Source: Zelonia costaricensis (Eukaryota; Euglenozoa; Kinetoplastea; Trypanosomatida; Trypanosomatidae). From it: DNA of 31,787 nucleotides. Position numbers and translations under genes: made by a program. The notes below the pieces were generated by a model. That model ran no database searches. It saw nothing but the letters and a program-made list of their open reading frames with translations, and had not been told where the DNA came from. Position 1 is the stretch's first letter. The number at the start of each line of letters is the position of its first letter. Positions 10,272 to 19,169 of the stretch are shown here, piece by piece. Location: the NCBI GenBank assembly GCA_030849075.1, contig JASAOO010003245.1:1-31787 (forward strand), read 5' to 3'.

Positions 10272-10880
10272 ATGCTGCGGAGCACTTCTCTCGCAGCTGC
10301 GCCGTTCAAGAGCGTCCTGCGGCGCCACAAGTACCACCCCGAGGGGTTGCCACTGTACAACGACATGTCCAAGCAGTGGCTGTGCCGCGAGGGCGAGCGG
10401 TGGTGGCTGCTGGACGCGCGAGGGGAGCAGCTGCCGCACATCGCGAAGATCGCGGCGCAGTACATGACGGGGCAGCACCGCGCCGACTTCACGCCTGGTA
10501 TGATGACGGGCGACCACGTTGTCATCATCAACATTAAGGACGCCGTCATGACGGGCGACAACTGGGTTCGCGTGCCGATCACCTGGCAGACCGCCTACCC
10601 GGGCGGCAAGTACCGGGTGCGGCTGTCTGAGATGTACGAGCGCGACCCGTGCATGGTGATGTGGTGGTACCTCAAGGACGAGGTGAACCGGCACTTTGTG
10701 CGCAAGCTCAAAACCCGCACCGCACCGCTGGAGAAGGCGTGGCTCTACGAGGACAGCGTTCACCCGCACTACGACAAGAACCCGCGTCCGCTCGTCTGGA
10801 CAGATCCAACGGCAAAGGGGTGGAGATACAAGGACCCGACCTTCCAGCGCCGCTGGTCGCCGAACCAGTTCATTCTGTGA
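10272..10880 (+). CDS. Mitochondrial large-subunit ribosomal protein uL13m
   Basis: The 202-residue product matches the L13 fold. WWLLDARGEQLPHIAKIAAQ (44-63) corresponds to the family's W-x-x-x-D-A-x-G opening. It is followed by YMTGQHRADFTP (64-75), the core GDHVVIINIKDAVMTG (80-95), and the PGG loop (110-112). Residues 1-20 are rich in Arg, Lys, Ser and Ala with no acidic residue, as in a mitochondrial import signal, so it should sit in the mitoribosome large subunit. The C-terminal extension (about 150-202), rich in Trp, Pro and Asp, exceeds bacterial L13 (about 142 residues). Trypanosomatid mitoribosomal proteins often carry such additions. The ATG at 10272 begins the import signal and is the first after the predicted splice acceptor. 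Confidence 0.9.
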   Translation: MLRSTSLAAAPFKSVLRRHKYHPEGLPLYNDMSKQWLCREGERWWLLDARGEQLPHIAKIAAQYMTGQHRADFTPGMMTGDHVVIINIKDAVMTGDNWVRVPITWQTAYPGGKYRVRLSEMYERDPCMVMWWYLKDEVNRHFVRKLKTRTAPLEKAWLYEDSVHPHYDKNPRPLVWTDPTAKGWRYKDPTFQRRWSPNQFIL

Positions 10881-11715
10881 GCGGCGCGCGCCGCAGTCGC
10901 TGGCGCCGTGCTTGCCGGCACGCGTGTTTTCGCGAGGCGTGCTCGTTGGGCACGGCCGCGCTGACCTGCAACGAACGGACGTGGGGAGGAGAATTGGCGT
11001 TGTTGTGCCTGCGAGCCGTGCGTGCGGTCGTTGAATTCACAATGAAAACCAAAAAAAAAGAGAGAAGGAACTGTCCAGTAAGCGAAAACAAAAGACGGAC
11101 TTGGCTGGTACGATCGGAAAAGAAGTGCCAGCACGGCCCACTTCTCTCCAGAGCACGCTTCTAAGACTGAGAGGCCAGCCGCGCGCATGGTGTGCGCGCA
11201 TGCAGGCCGCCATCGCCTCCTGGCGTGCACATTTGCCGTGACTGAAGGGCTGCGAGAGGTGTCGAGGCGACGCGCAGTGCGGCACACAAAAACCGCGCCG
11301 CGCCTCATGGACGCCTCGCAGTCGAGCTGCCTTCTTGTTGCGCTGTGAATGCGCCTCGTGTGTGTAAGTGTGTGCTCCTCGCGTCTTGTACCTGCGAGTC
11401 GCAGAAAATGCATCCGTGCCCTCTTGCCTGCCGCCTCGCGCATTTTCTTTTTTTTTGTTTTCTCTCTCTTTGCACGGGGCACCCCGGCCCCGCTGCGTCA
11501 CGAGCTTTCCACTTGCCTTTCACTCGTGCACCAACTCTTCCCCCCCTCCCTCCCCACGCTCACACCTCAACTCGCGGCGCGTAGGTTTGGCGCGGTTTTA
11601 GCTCCTCCATTCAGCGCTGTCCCATGAGGGGCCACTGCTGAGCCCCAAGAGTGTCGCTCGGCTGGTGCACCCGGCGGCGGCACAACACCGCCCTCCTCTC
11701 CTGCTCCTCTCCACC
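10881..11715. other. Intergenic region between uL13m and the 1334-residue protein gene
   Basis: No gene seen. It holds an A-rich patch (about 11040-11062), GC-rich mixed sequence, a T-rich run (about 11441-11470) and a C-rich pyrimidine tract (about 11536-11569). This last leads to the likely splice acceptor at 11583-11584. Confidence 0.65.
11536..11584 (+). promoter_or_regulatory. Predicted spliced-leader acceptor for the 1334-residue protein gene
   Basis: A C/T tract (about 11536-11569) is followed by its first AG at 11583-11584, 131 bases before the ATG at 11716. An alternative is the T-rich tract at 11441-11470 with AG at 11503-11504. Confidence 0.45.
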
Positions 11716-14700
11716 ATGCGCGGCTCTCGTCGACGGCTCCTGCAGCGGTCCCGAGCCGTGCTCGATGCGCCGCCTACAAGCCGCCTGCGCGACCTGCAGC
11801 ACCGCTGGGCGGAGGTGGCGGCCGCAAAATCAGCCACCGCCACCGTGCAGGCCGCGCAGCTTCTGACGGAGACAGTCTCGGCGCTGGAGAAGGCCCCGGT
11901 GGCGGCGCTCGCAACGCCGTCTGGCCACAGCCCCACGACTGAGGCCGCAGCCAGCACGTCTCCTGCTTCGGCGCTGTCCCTGCTGAGTTCACGCGAGGGC
12001 ACGGAGCTGGTGTGGGGTGCGCTGCGTCGCCAACGCGTGCCGTGGCAGGATGCGCTGCGCTTGCTGCCCTTCCAGGTGGCGGCCCTCACCCCTGTGCAAG
12101 GCCGCTACTTGGAGACGCACGCGGCTAGGGCGCCGTGGAAGGCGTCCGCGTACGCTGTGGCTGCGTGGGACACCCACGACGACGCCGCGCTTGTGCGGCA
12201 GTACCACGCGATGAAGAGGGCCACCAACGTCGTGGCGTTCGCGCGGCTCGTGTCGGCGGCCTTGCGTGAGCGCCCGTCGCTGCCGGGCGGCCTGCTGCCC
12301 GTGCCGTATGGGGTGCTGCTGCACGGGTACACCCTCGGCCGCGACACCGTGCCGGCGGCGCAGGTGGCGCTCGCGATGAGCAAGCATGTCACCCTGCTCG
12401 GCCGCGCCGCCCTGTCGCGTGAAGCAGCAGAGCGACTTGTGCTGAGCCACGCCGCGCTGCAGGGGCGTGTCGGACAGTGGCAGGCGGCGCTCGAGGCGGT
12501 GCGGGGAAGCCGCGAGGTGCGCCTCTCGAGCCGCGAGAGGCTGGAGCGCTACGTCACCGCGCTTGACGCAGGCGTGGCGGAGGTGGCAGCCGCAACGCCG
12601 CCCCCCTTGACGAGCGCCTCCGTCCCCCACATGCGCCACTCCTCCGAACATCTTCGTGTCGCGCCAGGGCAGGTCGGGGACGAGTGGCCGCCAGAGGTGC
12701 GCACTTTCCTTGCCCAGTCCCCACAGGCGCAAACGTACCGCGAGGCGCACCTCGTACTGCAGCGTGTGCCCCGCTGCACGACGACAGTGGACGAGGGCTT
12801 CCTCGTGATTGCCGCTGCGATGCTACAGTGCTGCGCGCGGCGCATGTACGCCGGCACCCTTACCCGCCGCCTCACTGCGTTTGCCGGGCGCGGAGACTGG
12901 GCCATGGGCATTGCCCTCGCGTGCGCGGCGCAGTGCTACGACGTGGCCGCCTCGCTTCTCCGCCGCGCCGCTTTCACGGGCGAGCTCCCACCCGACCTCC
13001 GCCAGTACCTCGCCACGGTGGCAGCACTGGAGCGGCAGGCGGCCCAGCAGCAGACGCAGCACGTCTCGCCGCCACCGCCGCTCTCGGAGAGTGAGGCCGC
13101 TGCGCTCTCCTATCCGGCAGCGCTGGCGCACGCGCTGACCACGACGTCGTCGGCGGCGCGGCGCACGCTGCTGCGCTTCAGCCCCCATGCCGCCGCGCCG
13201 GGTCGCCTGCGCTTCTTCCTCCTCGCGGCGAGCGACGCGGCCGCCGAGATGGAGGGCGGCGCCGACATCCACGTCGAGTGCTGCACGTTCCACTCGCGCC
13301 CTTTCTCCCGCCTCGTGTGCGCGGCGGCGGACCGTCGCAATCAGCAGTACTTCTTCAGGGTCATCCCGGCCTCCACGCGCGCCCACCACTTTGAGCGCTC
13401 TCCGCTCACCAACGCACCCACGGAGCCTTTGGCAGGTCATTCAAACGACGCCGCCGTCAGTGAAGTGGAGGGGGAGCTGGAAGCAGCGGTTCCTTCACCG
13501 TCTCTGAGTGCCGCTGCCGCAGCAGCCCGGACGCGCTTGCAGGACTGGATGCAGCGAGCACCAGTCGCGACGCCGCAGGACTGCACGCGGTTGCTGACGG
13601 ACCTCGCCGCGCACCTGCGCGCGACGCACACGCTCGAGGGTGGCTTCCTCGCCACACGAAGCCGCCGCCCGCGCCTGACAGAGATCATCTTCCTGCGGTG
13701 TGTGGCTGCCATACACGCAGCGGGAATTGTGCAGCTCCCGCCCACGGAGCGCTTCCACTGGCCACTTGCCGTCTTCCGAACCGCCGCGCTGCTCCGCGTG
13801 CCGCTCGACGCCAGCCGTGTGAGTGCCGCAGCGCGTGCGCTGCCGTCCGTCCACGTGGACCGCGCGCGGCTGGCCCTGCCCGTCATCCTCGGTGCCCAAA
13901 CGCTGCTTGGCGACTGGCAGGCGGGGCTGCGGCTGTGCACGCGACTGCTGCGCAAGGAGGGGGAGGGCGGTCTGGCGCTCCATCCCGGTGCGCGGCAGTC
14001 GCACGCGCACAAGTTCACGGCACCGCCGCCGTCGCTGCTGGACGCAATGGCGCAGGTGGGCTACGCCGTGCCCATGGCGGCGGCGGCGTTGCGCCACTGG
14101 GGGTCCCTCAGCGCCGCCTCCAGGGGCGGCACGGCGCCGACGTGTGCGTTGCCGGTGCTCCTGCGCGAACTGCGCGAGCAGCGAGATGCTCGGCAGCTCT
14201 GCGCGGAGCTGCGTGACGCGCGTGCTCGCGACCGCGACGGTGGGGCTCGGAATCCGGTGGAGGGCCTGTTTCGTCGCCGTATGCTGGTGGGGGCCGCTTT
14301 CTCGTTGCTGGACAGCGAGCCGACACTGCGGCGGGTGCTGCAGGCGGCGGGTGCGGAGAGGGCGCACGCGGCAGACCTCGACGCGCACGGACTGCAACGG
14401 CTCCTTCGCGTGCTTCCACACGACGACGTGGCACGCGTGCTCGCTGCGGAGGCCGTGGAGGGGCGGTGCGCGCACGAGCACTGGATCTGCGACGAGCTGA
14501 GTAGGCCCGGTGTTGCCGTGGAGACCGCGACGCGGCTGGGGCGGCTACAGCCCTACTCCCCGACGCTCTCAGCGCTGCGGGGCTACCACGAGGCGGCCGC
14601 GCAGCAGGAGGCGCTGGCGTGCCTGCGGGCACTGGTGCGCCTCGCCGAGGGCCTCGCTGAGTGCCCGTATCAGGAGATTCTGCTTCGCTCCATCATCCGC

Positions 14701-15720
14701 CTCCTGCGCGCGTTTCTGGCAGACGACGCGCTCCTCTCCGCCTGCGCGACGCCGTCGCTGCTGCCGTCCACGGCTGCCGATGTGGCGGCTTCTGGCAGCG
14801 CCCCGCGCCCGCAGTCCGCGCTGTCCCTCGCCTTCCGGCTCTTCAACCACATGCAGGAGGTGCCACGGCTCAGCGTGCCGCTCCGCCACGCACGTCAGGT
14901 GGCCCGTCGTGCCGTGTCGCCACCTCCGCTACAGGAGGACGCAAGTGAGGCGTCCACTACGGCAGCGCCGCGGGCCGGGCCGTGCGCGGTGTGGGCGGTG
15001 CTGGCCGCCTTGCACGCAGCGTCAAGCCGCGCGGTGCAGCTGCCCGTGCCCGCCGCTTTCACGTCGCACCTCCTCTCTCGCATCGTGGGCACGTGCGATG
15101 CGGTGGACTGGCCGGCGGCGCTCCTCGTTTTCCGCCAGCTTCGCCGGCCGACGCTGCAGGAGCGAGCGTCGCTCGTGCGTGCCCTGCGCCGCAGTGGGGC
15201 GGCCGCTGTGCCGGCGCTGCTCTCGCAGCGTCTCTTTGTGCGCGGCGTGCCGGAGCAGGTTGTGGTCTGGGCCGACCCCGCCGGCGGGCAGTCGAGGTGG
15301 CTGCTGTCCCTGAGCCTCCTCAAGCGAGCGCAAATGGCTGACGAGACACCGCAGTCAGATGCTGCTGCTGATGCTACGGCAACTCCTGCGAGACTCGACG
15401 TCACGGCCACGCTGCTCGCACCTGAGGTGGTGGCGATGGTGGGGCGGTGGAACGGGGTGGAGGCGCTGCGGTGCGCGAAGCTGATGCGGCGTCTCGGTCT
15501 GATCGTGATGCCGCACGACGTAGGTGACGACGACACGCTGGCCGGCGCGCGTGTGGCCGAGATGTCTGAGGCTCGTGCCCGCGCTCAGACCGCGGCGCTG
15601 CTGCAGCTGCTGCAGGCTAGGGTCGACAAGGCCAGCCCGCCAGCAGCGGAGGCTCCGATGCTCGCTGAGGCCCACCCGCCGCATGAGCCCGGCAGCGACC
15701 ACCGTGCCCCGTGGAAATGA
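11716..15720 (+). CDS. Large helical-repeat protein, probably mitochondrial (PPR-like)
   Basis: I do not recognise this 1334-residue protein by name. The N-terminus (MRGSRRRLLQRSRAVL) is strongly basic and amphipathic, without acidic residues until Asp17, like a mitochondrial import signal. The body is rich in Ala, Leu and Arg and predominantly helical. It contains scattered W-x-x-[AG]-[LI]-like helices: Trp110 (WQDALRLL), Trp255 (WQAALEAV), Trp395 (WAMGIAL), Trp734 (WQAGLRLC), Trp1132 (WPAALLVF) and Trp1245 (WNGVEAL). Such helices are typical of degenerate pentatricopeptide-type repeats in trypanosomatid mitochondrial RNA-processing and ribosome-associated proteins, so a role in organellar RNA metabolism is inferred. 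There is no catalytic motif. The linker at about 560-620 is low complexity. The ATG at 11716 is preferred because the longer frame begins only with a GTG. The frame runs without interruption for 4 kb. Confidence 0.85.
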   Translation: MRGSRRRLLQRSRAVLDAPPTSRLRDLQHRWAEVAAAKSATATVQAAQLLTETVSALEKAPVAALATPSGHSPTTEAAASTSPASALSLLSSREGTELVWGALRRQRVPWQDALRLLPFQVAALTPVQGRYLETHAARAPWKASAYAVAAWDTHDDAALVRQYHAMKRATNVVAFARLVSAALRERPSLPGGLLPVPYGVLLHGYTLGRDTVPAAQVALAMSKHVTLLGRAALSREAAERLVLSHAALQGRVGQWQAALEAVRGSREVRLSSRERLERYVTALDAGVAEVAAATPPPLTSASVPHMRHSSEHLRVAPGQVGDEWPPEVRTFLAQSPQAQTYREAHLVLQRVPRCTTTVDEGFLVIAAAMLQCCARRMYAGTLTRRLTAFAGRGDWAMGIALACAAQCYDVAASLLRRAAFTGELPPDLRQYLATVAALERQAAQQQTQHVSPPPPLSESEAAALSYPAALAHALTTTSSAARRTLLRFSPHAAAPGRLRFFLLAASDAAAEMEGGADIHVECCTFHSRPFSRLVCAAADRRNQQYFFRVIPASTRAHHFERSPLTNAPTEPLAGHSNDAAVSEVEGELEAAVPSPSLSAAAAAARTRLQDWMQRAPVATPQDCTRLLTDLAAHLRATHTLEGGFLATRSRRPRLTEIIFLRCVAAIHAAGIVQLPPTERFHWPLAVFRTAALLRVPLDASRVSAAARALPSVHVDRARLALPVILGAQTLLGDWQAGLRLCTRLLRKEGEGGLALHPGARQSHAHKFTAPPPSLLDAMAQVGYAVPMAAAALRHWGSLSAASRGGTAPTCALPVLLRELREQRDARQLCAELRDARARDRDGGARNPVEGLFRRRMLVGAAFSLLDSEPTLRRVLQAAGAERAHAADLDAHGLQRLLRVLPHDDVARVLAAEAVEGRCAHEHWICDELSRPGVAVETATRLGRLQPYSPTLSALRGYHEAAAQQEALACLRALVRLAEGLAECPYQEILLRSIIRLLRAFLADDALLSACATPSLLPSTAADVAASGSAPRPQSALSLAFRLFNHMQEVPRLSVPLRHARQVARRAVSPPPLQEDASEASTTAAPRAGPCAVWAVLAALHAASSRAVQLPVPAAFTSHLLSRIVGTCDAVDWPAALLVFRQLRRPTLQERASLVRALRRSGAAAVPALLSQRLFVRGVPEQVVVWADPAGGQSRWLLSLSLLKRAQMADETPQSDAAADATATPARLDVTATLLAPEVVAMVGRWNGVEALRCAKLMRRLGLIVMPHDVGDDDTLAGARVAEMSEARARAQTAALLQLLQARVDKASPPAAEAPMLAEAHPPHEPGSDHRAPWK

Positions 15721-16315
15721 GCGGGGCCTCGTGAAGTGGCTGTCGTCCCCGTAAGCGGTGATGACGGCGAGGCGTAGGCTACCCACTGCTCTGACGCACC
15801 CCACGCCCTCCCCCCTCCTCCTCCCTCGCTCACACACGCAATGTGTCAAATTCAAACAAAACAAACAAATCGCGCACACCTCTCGCTGTGCGACGGCGCC
15901 ACGGGAAGGGCACGCTGCCCTTCCCCGACTCTTGCCGCGTCAGCACCGGCTCCTTCTCCTCCGCACGACCCGCCACGCTCGTTGCTCCATGGCAGCGCAG
16001 TCGCCCTCTCCCCCGCGTTCCTCGACCACCCACTCTTGACCTCGCCGCTTTCCTCTTCGCCGCTTCACGAGAACAAGAAAACAACAACAAAAGAAACCGC
16101 AGCGCACCAACAGCAAAGCAGTGAGCACAGCCGCTCACACAGTACCGTGTCTGTTGCTCTGTTTCTCTATCTCTCGCGTTCCTGACCTGCACGCACACCG
16201 CGCTCGGTCGTACCCTTTCCTCCTGCACCTGTCGCATCTGCTTTCCGTGTCCGCCCGTGTGTGTGTGTGTGTGAGCTCCTTTCTCTTGTTTGACAGTCAG
16301 CCCCCCTGGTGCACC
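15721..16315. other. Intergenic region before the inositol kinase gene
   Basis: It holds a C/T-rich tract (about 15799-15830), an A-rich segment with AAC repeats (about 16070-16110), another C/T-rich stretch (about 16140-16250) and a GT run (16257-16273). No open frame in it has coding character. The 3' UTR of the large gene and the 5' UTR of the kinase gene must share it. Confidence 0.65.
16257..16296 (+). promoter_or_regulatory. Predicted spliced-leader acceptor for the inositol kinase gene
   Basis: A GT microsatellite (16257-16273) is followed by a T/C tract and TTGACAG, with AG at 16295-16296, only 19 bases before the ATG at 16316. An AG at 16274-16275, directly after the GT run, is the alternative. 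Either gives a very short 5' UTR. Confidence 0.4.
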
Positions 16316-17638
16316 ATGGACGCCTCCTCCGTCATCTTCCTCGGCGCCGGTAAGTGCAATGTTGTGGTCGACCTTCCCATGTCGTACGTGAGTGGTGCCG
16401 ATGGCGCCACGGCGCCGCAGCACCGCGCAGCCCTGCGCATCCGCAATGCGGCCCACAAGGAGTGCCCCGAGTGCTACCGCGCCCTGGAGCGGTACGCAGG
16501 CGGCCGGCATGTGGTGCCACTGCCGGCTGCGCTCTACGCCGCCATCGCCAGCGTTGTGCCGGCCAAGTTTCACTACCTGATGCAAGACGCGTCAGAGGCG
16601 ACGCTCGTGCCCAACTTCACGAGCGACCCGGCGCAGCTCCTGCAGCTGGACGTGGCCGCGTGTGACGCACCGGGCCGCGTGGCAGATTACACGGTCGAGG
16701 TGAAGCCAAAGAGCGCGTGGCAGCCGCCGCAGGTGCTCGGCATTCACGTCGACGGCACGACGCACTGGATCGAGCCGGCGAAGCACTGGAACTGCCGCTA
16801 CGCGCAGATGCTGCGCTTCAAGGAGGTGCGGGATGCGGCGGACGAAGCACCCGCCTCTGTCGCGGCGGACTCGCAGTCCGGCGGTAACGCGGCGTACTGC
16901 CCCAACTACCTGTTTCGCCCCACGCTATCGTCGCGTGAGGGGCTGCAGCGGCTCATGCACAGCCCGCAGAACAACCTCAAGGTGATCAGCTACCACCCGT
17001 CCCGCGCGGACGATCACCCGGGTCGTGCGAAAACACTCACCGTGGCGGAGCTGAACGGCATCGCGGACGCCGTGGACGCCTCGAAGGTGTTGGCACCACT
17101 GGCACATCTGCAGCTGTGCGGCTGCGCGCCGCCGAGCGCAACGGCCAGTGCGGCTGAGGCGCAGTCGCGCTCTGTCCCGGTGCTTGACGCGGACTTGCTG
17201 TACCACTGGTCCCTCGCGGCGGACAAGGCAGCGGTGCAGTGGATGGTGGTGGACCCGGACCCAGCCGGACTCTGCCGCTGCGTCGCCGGCGACGACGACA
17301 CGAGCACCGCAGCGGCCGCGCCTCGTGCGGTGCCGCCTATGCTGCACTACGACACGTGCTTGGAGCGCTTCTACGTGTCGACGACTGCCAAAGACGTATC
17401 GCTGATGATCGCCGTGTCGTGCCGCGGTAAGGAGCCGGAGGTGTCGTCGTGCCCGTACACGGTGTTGAGCGGGGTCGCGTCAGAGGTGGGTGGCGGCTGC
17501 TTTTTGCGCCACGGCGCGGACGTCTACCGGGTGGGCGTTGTCGACCTCGACGCCAAGACGCACAAGACGCTGGCGCACTACTACAAGCACGACAAAGACA
17601 TCGTCAGCGCCTTCGTGGCTCACCACGGCAGCTCGTGA
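16316..17638 (+). CDS. Probable inositol-pentakisphosphate 2-kinase (IPK1 family)
   Basis: The 440-residue protein shows scattered IPK1 signatures in the right order. GAGKCNVVV (10-18) corresponds to the G-x-G-x-x-N nucleotide loop. ALRIRNA (39-45) follows. VEVKPKSAW (127-135) corresponds to the family's E-[IV]-K-P-K motif. CRYAQMLRFK (160-169) and YCPNYLFR (194-201) come next, and the C-terminal VVDLDAKTHKTLAHYYKHD (408-426) corresponds to the D-L-D-x-K motif near the end of the family. These enzymes phosphorylate inositol pentakisphosphate at position 2 to make phytate (IP6), which feeds inositol pyrophosphate synthesis. A Ser/Ala/Asp-rich insert (about 322-340) looks like a lineage-specific loop. 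The ATG at 16316 is the first in its frame. Assignment is by motif recognition only. Confidence 0.8.
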   Translation: MDASSVIFLGAGKCNVVVDLPMSYVSGADGATAPQHRAALRIRNAAHKECPECYRALERYAGGRHVVPLPAALYAAIASVVPAKFHYLMQDASEATLVPNFTSDPAQLLQLDVAACDAPGRVADYTVEVKPKSAWQPPQVLGIHVDGTTHWIEPAKHWNCRYAQMLRFKEVRDAADEAPASVAADSQSGGNAAYCPNYLFRPTLSSREGLQRLMHSPQNNLKVISYHPSRADDHPGRAKTLTVAELNGIADAVDASKVLAPLAHLQLCGCAPPSATASAAEAQSRSVPVLDADLLYHWSLAADKAAVQWMVVDPDPAGLCRCVAGDDDTSTAAAAPRAVPPMLHYDTCLERFYVSTTAKDVSLMIAVSCRGKEPEVSSCPYTVLSGVASEVGGGCFLRHGADVYRVGVVDLDAKTHKTLAHYYKHDKDIVSAFVAHHGSS

Positions 17639-18470
17639 GAAGCAAGAAAAGACTGAAGGGAGAGGATGAGAAGACGTGCCTTCCTTCTCGATCCTGGATC
17701 ACCCCCCTCCAACCGTTTCTCCGCGCGCGTGCAAGGCTGGCCTCGCCATGCGTAGGATTGGTTGTTTCCAGCTCGTTCTCGTGCGCCCCCCCTCCCGCTC
17801 TTCTTGCGTTCCTCTCTCTTTTAACACGTTCACAGTTTAGGGGCTGAGGCTCCTGCGCATTGCCTCCTTTTTTTTTTTTTTTGCATTCTCGTCTCTCTTC
17901 CACCCTCGTGTCTGTTCCACGGGGTTTAGCTGCCTCGCACTGCCGGTCATCACTGATGCACGTCGGGCATGTATCGCTCGTGAACATTGTCCATTTTTTC
18001 GTCTGCTCTTTGCAGCTTCGAAAGAAAAAAAAGAAAGGACCCGTTAAAGCTCTCCTCAACCGTGCCCGACGACGCCGGCAGACGTGCACGTTGCGAAGGT
18101 GGTTGACTGCGGGAGCGCCGGGCTGGCGGATGGGATGCGGCACCGCCCACGGCACGCGCGGCCTTGCCGCGTCACCTATGCGTGGGAAGGCGGACGCTTC
18201 GTTGCTCGAATTGCCGTCCTGCGGCCGCTCTCTCACCACCTCTCCCACGTTTTGAATATGTCAAACGACGGCGGCGTGCGCGCCCCCACTCCCCCCTCCC
18301 ATCGAAGCAGCCCGCGAGGACTTGTCGCGGTATTTTCCGCTTCGCCACACTCCGCTCCCACTGCACCATTTCTCCACCACAGGGTCAAGCAGGATAACAC
18401 AAACGCAAGAACTCCGCAGCCCTTTTTGCCGCCGGCTGCGACCCACGTCGCCAGTCTCAACCGCGCAAGC
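17639..18470. other. Intergenic region downstream of the inositol kinase gene
   Basis: No gene seen. It contains a T15 run (17868-17882), an A-rich patch (about 18024-18037), and pyrimidine blocks leading to candidate acceptors at 17928-17929 and 18381-18382. An in-frame ATG at 18258 would lengthen the next protein by 71 residues, but that extension has no repeat units. Confidence 0.6.
18340..18382 (+). promoter_or_regulatory. Predicted spliced-leader acceptor for the 183-residue repeat protein gene
   Basis: Pyrimidine-rich sequence ending in TTTCTCCACCACAG places AG at 18381-18382, 88 bases before the ATG at 18471. If used, it removes the in-frame ATG at 18258 from the message. Confidence 0.45.
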
Positions 18471-19022
18471 ATGGCTCACGGCGCCGAGGAGTATGACGCC
18501 GAGGTTGCCGGGGGTCCCTACCTCACGGCGGAGCAGGAGGAGCACCTAGTGGACCGTCTCTACACGCAGTCTCTGTCGCGCCGCGAGGCGGCCCTGGCCG
18601 AGCTTGATGCCCGTTACTACCCCGTCGCCGCCCCGCAGAAGATTGCGCCAGACGCGCTGCAGAAGAGCGTAGAGCGCCAAGTGGACGCGGAGATGGAGCG
18701 GCGCCAGCAGCGGCGGCGCGAGATGGACGCACAGGTTGTCGCCGAAGCCTCCGGCTACGCCAATAACCGCGCCGCGGCGGCGGCAAAGTCGGTGCTCACC
18801 CCCGACGAGGCCGACGCAAGTGTGCGTCGTCTGTACGATGAGACGCTGACGCGCAAGAAGGCGAAGATGGCGGAGAGCCAGCGGCTCTATGCATTCCACC
18901 CGGAGGATGTCAAGACGGCCAAGATGTCGAAGGAGGCGGTCCAGGAGTCGGTGAACCGCATGAGTAAGCCCAAGAAGACGGAGTTCTCCATTGCAGACGT
19001 CAACAAGATCTACGGCCTGTGA
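18471..19022 (+). CDS. Small charged helical protein with a degenerate 35-residue repeat
   Basis: The function is not recognised. The 183-residue product is highly charged and helical, with no signal peptide or membrane span. It is built from a degenerate unit with core [LI]-[TA]-x(8)-[SV]-[VD]-x-R-[LQ], continuing in the best copies with Y-x-x-[ST]-L-[ST]-R. Copies start at residues 18 (LTAEQEEHLVDRLY), 58 (IAPDALQKSVERQV), 109 (LTPDEADASVRRLY) and 152 (MSKEAVQESVNRM, truncated). Copies one and three are clearly the closest pair. Copy two has lost the Leu-Tyr pair. The last residues (YGL) follow a short conserved-looking tail. Similar SV-x-R-L-Y repeats occur, as I recall, in other trypanosomatid proteins of unknown role. 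A cytoskeletal or scaffold role would be a guess. The ATG at 18471 fits the predicted splice site; 18258 is an alternative start. Confidence 0.85.
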   Translation: MAHGAEEYDAEVAGGPYLTAEQEEHLVDRLYTQSLSRREAALAELDARYYPVAAPQKIAPDALQKSVERQVDAEMERRQQRRREMDAQVVAEASGYANNRAAAAAKSVLTPDEADASVRRLYDETLTRKKAKMAESQRLYAFHPEDVKTAKMSKEAVQESVNRMSKPKKTEFSIADVNKIYGL

Positions 19023-19084
19023 GGCCAGACGGAAGAGAAGACGGGAGATGAAGCACTGGCGCGATGTACACTACACTTCCCCCC

Positions 19085-19169
19085 NNNNNNNNNNNNNNNN
19101 NNNNNNNNNNNNNNNNNNNNNNNNNNNNNNNNNNNNNNNNNNNNNNNNNNNNNNNNNNNNNNNNNNNNN
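19085..19169. other. Assembly gap of 85 N
   Basis: Eighty-five undetermined bases lie between CCCC on the left and a GCGCCCACCG plus long C-run on the right. The flanks suggest a poly-C tract that stopped sequencing or assembly. The N count may be an estimate. Confidence 0.99.

Noticed and set aside
13495..14481. Several 200-330 codon frames on both strands within the 1334-residue protein gene
   Set aside because: GC-rich coding DNA leaves other frames open. Only the 11716-15720 frame gives a full-length helical protein with an import signal.
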